Source: Euryarchaeota archaeon UBA495
GTDB taxonomy: Archaea; Thermoplasmatota; Poseidoniia; Poseidoniales; Poseidoniaceae
Direction: 5' to 3'
DNA length: 38,795 nucleotides
NCBI GenBank assembly: GCA_002496845.1
Contig: DALQ01000067.1
Span: 1 to 38,795 of the forward strand
A program made the translations under genes and the position numbers. The notes beneath the pieces were generated by a model. The model had not been told where the DNA came from, made no database searches, and was given only the letters and a program-made list of their open reading frames with translations. This document shows, piece by piece, positions 33,141-38,795 of the stretch. Within the stretch, counting starts at the first letter, position 1; each line of letters opens with the position of its first letter.

Positions 33141-34907
33141 ATGCGTATCGCTGTGGTGATTCCCGAACGTTGCGAACCCAAGAGCAACGCGTATGATTAC
33201 CTGAAAAAATGGTCACAGATGTGTTCCAAGGAATGCATCATCGTCGAAGGAAAACTCGTCAAGATTTCGGAGCATGCTTGCCCTCCTTGCATCGTTCGTG
33301 CGAAATTGTGCCCGGACGACGCTGTGAAGATCATCAATCTCCCCGAGGAACTCGAAACCGACATGATGCACCGTTATTCCTTGAACGGGTTCCGGTTGTT
33401 TCGCTTGCCAACGCCCAGCAAAGACAGCGTGGTTGGCATTCTGGGCCCAAACGGCATGGGCAAGTCCACCGCCGTCAATGCATTGTCTGGAAGGTTGGTT
33501 CCCAACCTTGGTGACTGGAAAGGCGAAGCCGATTGGGACGCCGTGATTGCAACCCTACCTCGTGGTGAACTCCGTGATTTCTTGGTTGAAGTCAAAGAAG
33601 GCCGCATCTCCGTGGCGGTCAAGCCACAGAACGTCGATCGCCTGCCGCAACGTGTCAAGGGCAAGGTCGGTGACCTGCTCAGGAAGGTGGACGAGCGAGG
33701 TTTGTACGACGAATTGACCGCAGGCTTGGGCATTGACCATCTTCTCGACCGAGAAATCGGGCAGCTCTCTGGCGGCGAGTTGCAGCGCATGGCCATGGCC
33801 GCCACGTTGCTGCGTGATGCAGACGTGTACTTCTTGGACGAACCTTCGTCGTACTTGGACATCTACGAACGAATGCGCATTGTCAGGATTGTGCAAGAGC
33901 TGGCCGCAGAACGACGCGTGATCGTCATCGAGCACGACCTTGCTGTGCTTGACGTGCTTGCAGACCTGGTGCACATTGTGTATGGCAACAAAGGGGCGTT
34001 CGGCATCTTCACTCCCGCGCGTTCCACCCGGACCGCCATCAACGCCTACCTCGACGGTTTCCTTCAGGAACAAAACGTCAGGATCCGAGACAAACCAATC
34101 ACCTTCCTTGGTCACAAGGACAGGAAGGTCGAAACAGGCGCCCCGATGGTGTCATGGGGCGATTTGGAAAAGGAATTGGGTACGTTCAAACTCGAAGCCA
34201 AGGAGGGCGCCGTTCATCGCGCTGAGGTGGTCGGTGTTGTCGGTCCGAACGGCACCGGGAAATCCACCATGATCAAAATGCTCGCCGGTGAACTGGAGTA
34301 CGACGCGGGTTGGGTCAGCGCCGGTGCCAAGATTTCCTACAAACCGCAGCACCTCGACTTGGACATGGAAGGCACGGTGCAGCTTTGGCTCGACAGCGAA
34401 CTCGGACCTCGCTGGCGCTCTGGCGAGTTCAACGTGAACGTCATTCGCGCTTTGGGCGTGGACCAACTGCTGGCCAAGCGCGTTCGGCGGCTCTCGGGCG
34501 GCGAGCGGCAATGCGTGGCCATCGCCATTTGTTTGGGGCGCGAGGCGGACGTCTACCTTCTGGACGAGCCGAGTGCCCATCTTGACGCCAACGCACGCAT
34601 GGAGGCAGCGAAAGCCATCCGTCGCACCATGGAATCGAACGAGAAGGCCGCTTTCGTCATCGACCACGACGTCTACTTCATCGACATCGTCAGCGATTCT
34701 TTGCTGGTGTTTGAGGGCCAAGGTGGCGTCCACGGTCGGGCTGAAGGGCCCTTTGATCTACGGGACGGGATGAACCGGTTTTTGTCCGGTGTCAACATCA
34801 CCTTCCGTCGTGACCATGAGTCCAAGCGACCTCGCATCAACAAATCCGAGAGCCGGAAAGACCGCGAGCAGCGCAGGGCGGGAGATTACTACTCCTACTC
34901 CGCTTGA
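33141..34907 (+). CDS. ABCE1 (Rli1) ribosome-recycling ATPase with a degenerate Fe-S domain
   Basis: A 588-residue ABCE1, which splits ribosomes after termination. Both ATPase halves are intact: Walker A GPNGMGKSTAVNAL and GPNGTGKSTMIKML, signatures LSGGELQRMA and LSGGERQCVA, and Walker B FLDEPSSYLD and LLDEPSAHLD. The hinge and the C-terminal INKSESRKDREQRRAGDYYSYSA-type end are standard. The N-terminal domain, however, has Cys only at 11, 28, 32, 47, 50 and 57. The usual cysteines after CxPK and the third of CxxCxxCxxxCP (Arg53 here) are missing, so two [4Fe-4S] clusters cannot form in the normal way. GGGAGGA is the ribosome site. Confidence 0.9.
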   Translation: MRIAVVIPERCEPKSNAYDYLKKWSQMCSKECIIVEGKLVKISEHACPPCIVRAKLCPDDAVKIINLPEELETDMMHRYSLNGFRLFRLPTPSKDSVVGILGPNGMGKSTAVNALSGRLVPNLGDWKGEADWDAVIATLPRGELRDFLVEVKEGRISVAVKPQNVDRLPQRVKGKVGDLLRKVDERGLYDELTAGLGIDHLLDREIGQLSGGELQRMAMAATLLRDADVYFLDEPSSYLDIYERMRIVRIVQELAAERRVIVIEHDLAVLDVLADLVHIVYGNKGAFGIFTPARSTRTAINAYLDGFLQEQNVRIRDKPITFLGHKDRKVETGAPMVSWGDLEKELGTFKLEAKEGAVHRAEVVGVVGPNGTGKSTMIKMLAGELEYDAGWVSAGAKISYKPQHLDLDMEGTVQLWLDSELGPRWRSGEFNVNVIRALGVDQLLAKRVRRLSGGERQCVAIAICLGREADVYLLDEPSAHLDANARMEAAKAIRRTMESNEKAAFVIDHDVYFIDIVSDSLLVFEGQGGVHGRAEGPFDLRDGMNRFLSGVNITFRRDHESKRPRINKSESRKDREQRRAGDYYSYSA

Positions 34908-34946
34908 AGCCGCGTGCTTCATGCAGGGTCCCGAGGTGCGGTGTTC

Positions 34947-36656
34947 ATGCCGGTCACGACGCCCCCCGTTGGCGGCCCGCTCGGGCGGTCACGTCGCCGC
35001 CTTTCAGGGTCGGCGTTCAGCGCGTGGGGAAGGTGCCGCATCGAGTGGCAGATCACACGTGGGCTTGGCCTAAGTTCTCCGACTTCACCCTCTCAGGTGC
35101 TCGGGCATGTGCTTGAGGACGGTGTGATTCGCCTCATCATGCGGCATGCGCCTGCAGGCGTGGACCGCGATGGCTTGCTGGCGTGGCTGAAGGGCTGTGC
35201 GGACGAGGAAGCGCGTCTTGTCCGTGAAGAAGGGCTTCGTCGATGGGATGCCTTGCCTTGGCGCCGCGAATGGGACACGCCTGGGTGGCCGTTTACCGAA
35301 GAAGACCTCGCAGCGCGCATCTGGGCCGCGGTTGAGTTCCTGATGGTCGAGGTGGACCGTTGTGTGGAGGTTGGTGGCGGCCCATTCCTTGCTGCCATGC
35401 GTCGAAATGAACGCGTCTTCGATGTCCCTGCTCCCTCCGATGGAGCACGACCGGAGCACCCTCTTCCTGACCGATGGCCCCCTCATCTGGATGCGCCACC
35501 CAAGGAGGGATTTCTCGGCTGGCAGGATGAAAGCGCTTCCGTCGACCACGCAGAGGCTTGGGAAATCATCCGGCCGTGGGTCAAGGACCCAAGGGTCGGT
35601 CAACCCCAACGCATGTTCCATCCCGAAGGCTGGGCTGCAGGCGAGTTGGACGTGGTGCTGCGTTGGGACGGAAAGACCCGCTTGGTCGACTTGAAGTCAG
35701 GGGATGGCGGTGGGCCTTACGGCTCATCGCTCCACGATCAGATGAGGTTCTACGGTTGGCTTTGGGAAGCCTGCTTTGGGGAAAAGCCCGACGCATTGGA
35801 GGGATGGTACCTGAACGGAGGCCTTCGAAAAATCGTTGAGCCGTTCCCAGACCATGACGAGGCCACCTCCTTGCTTGAGGAGGTCGCTTTGGGCATGGCC
35901 GAAGGGAGCGAGGGAGCCATGGCTTGGCCGCTTGATGTTGAAGCAAGCTGCGAGCGACCGAACTGCCGCTGGTGCGCCTTGTCCACCGAGGAGGGTGTGA
36001 TGGCCTTGTTGGAGGAACGCTGCGGAAGCGGCGTTACGCCTCCTTCTATAGAGCCTCCCTACGAGTCGCTTTCCGAGATTCCATACCGCGTCAATGTGCG
36101 TGGAACCCTCGATGGCCGTTGGGGGCCTTTACCCAACCATTTCGGTGAGCCGGTGATCGGTGCTGCCCTGACCAGCGGGCGCGTTCACGTGGCCGTGGAA
36201 GAAAGCCAACCGGGCGCTTCACCGGGGCTGCATCACGTGCAAACAGGCCCTGTGTTGGTTCGAGGCGCTCTCCCCGGGGCATGGCGCGGAGCACCTCGGC
36301 TCTACGCAGACGCAGGCACCACCTTCCACGACGACGATGCCGATGCAGAGGTCACACGACTCGGGATGCTGCGCACCAGGGCGAACGTGTCGGCCTTGGT
36401 CGTCTCCATTGGGCGAGGCAACGGCGTCCGGCTTGATGGACGTCCATGGTCCATGGGTACGCTGCACGTGTACGATGGAGATCGTGTCATTGAAGTCGCG
36501 ATGTTTGGAAGCAGCCTGAACGACCGCATCCTCTCCATTCGCCCAGGAGATCACGTGAAACTCACCGGAGCAGAACTTGGCTGGCGGGAGGGCAGGCCTC
36601 AGTTGCGCATCGATGCACGTTCCACGCGGGTCGAGGTTCACCGCCCCGAGTCGTGA
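34947..36656 (+). CDS. Fe-S RecB-family nuclease with C-terminal OB folds (first of pair)
   Basis: A 569-residue protein. The N-terminal RRLSGSAFSAWGRC has the first cluster Cys at 30. The PD-(D/E)xK core shows GELDVVLRW with Asp235, VDLKSG with Asp248 and Lys250, and QMRFY as the Q-x-x-x-Y motif. Cys335, Cys340 and Cys343 (CxxxxCxxC) would complete a [4Fe-4S] cluster with unusual spacing. The last 200 residues contain two probable OB folds; DGRPWSMGTLHVYDGDRV resembles RPA-type OB text. ATG 34947 follows GAGGTG; the frame is open to 34914. It is paralogous to the next gene. A Dna2/AddB-like single-strand nuclease role is inferred. Confidence 0.75.
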   Translation: MPVTTPPVGGPLGRSRRRLSGSAFSAWGRCRIEWQITRGLGLSSPTSPSQVLGHVLEDGVIRLIMRHAPAGVDRDGLLAWLKGCADEEARLVREEGLRRWDALPWRREWDTPGWPFTEEDLAARIWAAVEFLMVEVDRCVEVGGGPFLAAMRRNERVFDVPAPSDGARPEHPLPDRWPPHLDAPPKEGFLGWQDESASVDHAEAWEIIRPWVKDPRVGQPQRMFHPEGWAAGELDVVLRWDGKTRLVDLKSGDGGGPYGSSLHDQMRFYGWLWEACFGEKPDALEGWYLNGGLRKIVEPFPDHDEATSLLEEVALGMAEGSEGAMAWPLDVEASCERPNCRWCALSTEEGVMALLEERCGSGVTPPSIEPPYESLSEIPYRVNVRGTLDGRWGPLPNHFGEPVIGAALTSGRVHVAVEESQPGASPGLHHVQTGPVLVRGALPGAWRGAPRLYADAGTTFHDDDADAEVTRLGMLRTRANVSALVVSIGRGNGVRLDGRPWSMGTLHVYDGDRVIEVAMFGSSLNDRILSIRPGDHVKLTGAELGWREGRPQLRIDARSTRVEVHRPES

Positions 36657-36689
36657 GGTTCAAGTGGGTCGTGGCCAGACGTCGTGTGT

Positions 36690-38525
36690 ATGCCCGTCTT
36701 CGTCCCCGAGGAAGAAGACCCTGTCGGGCCCTATCGTCGGCTTTCTGCCAGTCAGATGAACCTCTGGGACGCTTGCCCTCGGCAATGGTTTCTCGAAAAG
36801 GTCCGCCGCTTGCGTATTGCGCAAACCCCTCCGCTTCACCTTGGACGCGCCGTCGAGGCTGCGGTGTGCTTGACGCTTCGTGAATCTCCGGGGCTCATCG
36901 TGGCCGGTGCCCCGCACAATGTCCTGAGTGGGACGCCCTTAGACGATGAGGACCGGCCCGATCGTCTTGCCACCACTGGATGGCCGGCGGATGGCCTGTT
37001 GCCGCTTCCAACACGCCCGTCTTCGGTTGAGGCGGTTCGCACGTGGGCGTACGCAAGGGCCGCCCTTCATCTCCCAATTTGTCTCGCTGTGGAACGTTCG
37101 GCATGGGATTCCCATGAGCGAAAGAGCGGATCATGGGAGGAGCGGATTGACCCCCAGGCTGCGCTCCGGATGGTCGAACGAGCGATTGATCTCCATCTCG
37201 AGGAGCTTGAAGCATGCCTTGCCTTGGGTGGAGGCCCATCGCTGGAAGCGTGGAGGGCTGGCGAACGGCCTGCACATCCCGCGCCTGATGGACGACGCTT
37301 TCCCGCCAACGGGGCGCATCCACTTGCGGGCGAAGGAGCATGCGATGTCCTCGAGGCTTGGGAACTCACGCGGCCTTGGTTTGTTGACCCCGACGCCGGC
37401 AGTTTCAGCAGCCAAGCCGTCCATCCTTCGTTCCGTTTCCAAGGCGAGTATGACCTGGTCTACAGGTGGCGTGGTGGTGCGGAAATCGTGGACCTCAAGG
37501 CCTCCATCGGTGCATCAGATCGAACCTCAGGGTACCATGCCCAACTTCGCGCCTATGCGGCCTTGTGGCGTGCGACGCACGACGGTTCTCCCCTGCCTAA
37601 TCGCCTTTCCATCTGGTTCTTGGGCACAGGAGATGTGGTTGATGTGGACGTCCCAAGCCATGCATGGTGCGAGGAGTTCGAAGCACGGTTCGAATCCCTT
37701 TGGGAAGAACTTCGAGAGGAGACTCCGGACGAAGCCTCCTGCCCCCCGCACCCCGCTCCGTACAGGAACCACGGTCTCGGTGGCGTCTTCGAAGGCGAGG
37801 ACGATGACTTGCTCAAGCGGTGCACGCTCTGCGAGTGGCAGGTCATTTGCCCAGGTCCAGAGGGTGAAATGCCTGACCTTCCTCGTCGTTTCCAACTTCC
37901 GGGCCACGCGCAAACCACCAACGTGGATTCGCTTGGCGACATCAATCCAAGGGTTGACCTTCACCTCGAGGTCAATTCGGTTCAGATCACGGGCGCCTCT
38001 CGGCCACGTGTCCTCTTCACGGACGGCCAACGTCAGGCAGAGATGCGCATCCTTGGTCGAAACACGCCTGAAGGCATGAACCTCGATGTCGTCAAAGGGC
38101 AGCGGGTTCGACTCACGAACGTGATGCCAGAAATCGGACGTGGAGGGCGACTGACCCTCCGTTTCGACCCACGCTCGACGCTTGAAGCGGTCGAGGGCGG
38201 CGCGCTTGACAGCCTGATGATGCATCAGCCGGCACGTGTGGACGTGGTGGGGCGTGTCGCGTACCGCTTCGAGAAGCACGGCATTGGGCGCAACGGACGG
38301 CCTTGGTCGCGTTGCGGATTGATGCTCATCGACTCGACTGGTACGATGAAAATCGACGGATGGAGCAACGCGATGCCACGGGCCTACGGGCACGTCGAGG
38401 CCGGTGACGTGGTGGCCTTCACGAACTTGGCCCCCGGAGCTTGGGTGGACGAACTGCAAGGCGACATCAGCGACGTCTCTGACCTTCGTGTGCTTGCACG
38501 AGCGGCCGAGGCCTCAACCGCCTGA
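36690..38525 (+). CDS. Fe-S RecB-family nuclease with C-terminal OB folds (second of pair)
   Basis: A 611-residue paralogue of the preceding protein. YRRLSASQMNLWDACPRQWF has the first cluster Cys at 29. The core shows GEYDLVYRW with Asp255, EIVDLKAS with Asp268 and Lys270, and AQLRAY as the Q-x-x-x-Y motif. Cys378, Cys381 and Cys387 (CxxCx5C) give the spacing typical of AddB, Dna2 and Cas4 nucleases. Two OB folds follow, including NGRPWSRCGLMLIDSTGTMK. ATG 36690 is used (GTG 36684 is possible); no strong ribosome site. No helicase domain or CRISPR array is near, so it is neither a fused AddB nor an obvious Cas4. Its end overlaps the small convergent gene by 12 bases. Confidence 0.8.
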   Translation: MPVFVPEEEDPVGPYRRLSASQMNLWDACPRQWFLEKVRRLRIAQTPPLHLGRAVEAAVCLTLRESPGLIVAGAPHNVLSGTPLDDEDRPDRLATTGWPADGLLPLPTRPSSVEAVRTWAYARAALHLPICLAVERSAWDSHERKSGSWEERIDPQAALRMVERAIDLHLEELEACLALGGGPSLEAWRAGERPAHPAPDGRRFPANGAHPLAGEGACDVLEAWELTRPWFVDPDAGSFSSQAVHPSFRFQGEYDLVYRWRGGAEIVDLKASIGASDRTSGYHAQLRAYAALWRATHDGSPLPNRLSIWFLGTGDVVDVDVPSHAWCEEFEARFESLWEELREETPDEASCPPHPAPYRNHGLGGVFEGEDDDLLKRCTLCEWQVICPGPEGEMPDLPRRFQLPGHAQTTNVDSLGDINPRVDLHLEVNSVQITGASRPRVLFTDGQRQAEMRILGRNTPEGMNLDVVKGQRVRLTNVMPEIGRGGRLTLRFDPRSTLEAVEGGALDSLMMHQPARVDVVGRVAYRFEKHGIGRNGRPWSRCGLMLIDSTGTMKIDGWSNAMPRAYGHVEAGDVVAFTNLAPGAWVDELQGDISDVSDLRVLARAAEASTA

Positions 38526-38735
38526 TGCGATTCTGGTCACTTCGAGGGTGACGTCGCCCTGAAGGGCCGTTGTCATCGGCAGGACTTGCTGGTCATGTGA
38601 GACAATGTGCAGGCTTGGCAACAGGTTCACGGCAAGCAAGGCCTCCCGAATCGTCGCGCCTTCGGCCATCGTCAGCTCGTGTTCACCGCCGTCGCCTACG
38701 AACCGAACCAACACGCTTTGCCGCTGCTGCATCAT
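38514..38735 (-). CDS. small ubiquitin-like protein (SAMP/MoaD/ThiS type)
   Basis: A 73-residue beta-grasp-like protein ending in SGG, the C-terminal diglycine needed for thiocarboxylation or conjugation. The core QSVLVRFVGDGGEHELTMA, then GATIREALLAVNLLPSLHIV, matches the strand-helix pattern of MoaD/ThiS/SAMP proteins. It could carry sulfur for tRNA thiolation or molybdopterin, or be a protein modifier; sequence alone does not decide. ATG 38735 is chosen (38732 is the alternative); there is no ribosome site. It diverges from the tRNA gene and overlaps the nuclease gene's 3' end. Confidence 0.75.
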   Translation of the reverse strand: MMQQRQSVLVRFVGDGGEHELTMAEGATIREALLAVNLLPSLHIVSHDQQVLPMTTALQGDVTLEVTRIASGG

Positions 38736-38768
38736 GCTTATGACCGTGATGCACGGGCTTCGTCTCAA

Positions 38769-38795
38769 GCCGAGATCGCATAGCCCGGTAGTGCG
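38769..38795 (+). tRNA. tRNA gene, 5' part only (cut by window edge)
   Basis: The last 27 bases fit a tRNA 5' half. The acceptor strand is GCCGAGA (38769-38775), followed by U8. The D stem GCAT/GTGC is 38778-38781 paired with 38791-38794, around the loop AGCCCGGTA with the conserved A14, GG and A21, and then G26. The anticodon and 3' half lie beyond the window, so the amino acid is unknown. A TTATG patch at 38738-38742 is at a reasonable distance to be its TATA-like element. Confidence 0.75.

Noticed and set aside
36690..38525. Cas4 of a CRISPR system
   Set aside because: No repeat array or other cas gene in the window; the OB folds and tandem copy do not fit Cas4.

Overview
The window reads as a chromosomal piece of a marine Euryarchaeota/Thermoplasmatota-type archaeon, most likely a Marine Group II (Poseidoniales) relative. 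This is inferred from gene content, not from a marker phylogeny. Archaeal information genes (RPA with its RPA-associated partner, a Hel308 helicase, ribosomal protein L10e, ABCE1, a KEOPS Cgi121 subunit, ether-lipid enzymes, an archaeal-type pilin) sit beside genes of bacterial type (DNA gyrase A, MutS/MutL). The DNA is about 60% GC and densely packed. Many starts carry a strong GGAGGTG/GAGGTG ribosome site, often overlapping the stop codon of the gene before.

Layout from left to right. 1-3.0 kb: 3' end of gyrA, a DRE-TIM (isopropylmalate synthase-like) enzyme, and a convergent AstE/aspartoacylase-family zinc hydrolase. 3.1-6.6 kb: a hotdog thioesterase, a SprT-like metalloprotease, a large secreted/membrane protein and a convergent two-TM protein. 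6.7-12.6 kb: Hel308, a Cgi121-like protein and the TldD/TldE pair. 12.6-15.4 kb: RPA and its partner, behind a leader that holds a possible micro-ORF. 15.5-18.4 kb: an unknown small protein, two type II/IV secretion F-domain membrane proteins and their VirB11/TadA-class ATPase. 18.4-21.4 kb: a protein with three SAP-like motifs and a hydroxymethylbilane synthase (HemC) homologue that has lost its catalytic residues. 21.4-24.2 kb: polyprenyl diphosphate synthase, geranylgeranyl reductase and an archaeal pilin. 24.2-26.6 kb: divergent moaA and aroA. 26.6-32.4 kb: a minus-strand operon of a membrane-anchored protein, mutS and mutL. 32.5-34.9 kb: L10e and ABCE1. 34.9-38.8 kb: two tandem Fe-S RecB-family nucleases fused to OB folds, a small ubiquitin-like protein and the first 27 bases of a tRNA.

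DNA maintenance dominates: GyrA, Hel308, RPA and partner, MutS/MutL, SprT-like protease and the twin nucleases. The lipid pair (prenyl synthase, reductase) makes and saturates archaeal isoprenoid chains. The F-domain proteins, ATPase and distant pilin could form one type IV pilus-like machine. Most notable are an ABCE1 lacking half of its usual Fe-S cysteines, a catalytically dead HemC fold, and the tandem Fe-S nuclease/OB pair. No CRISPR array, insertion sequence, prophage or rRNA was seen, and no gene-free stretch exceeds 300 bases.
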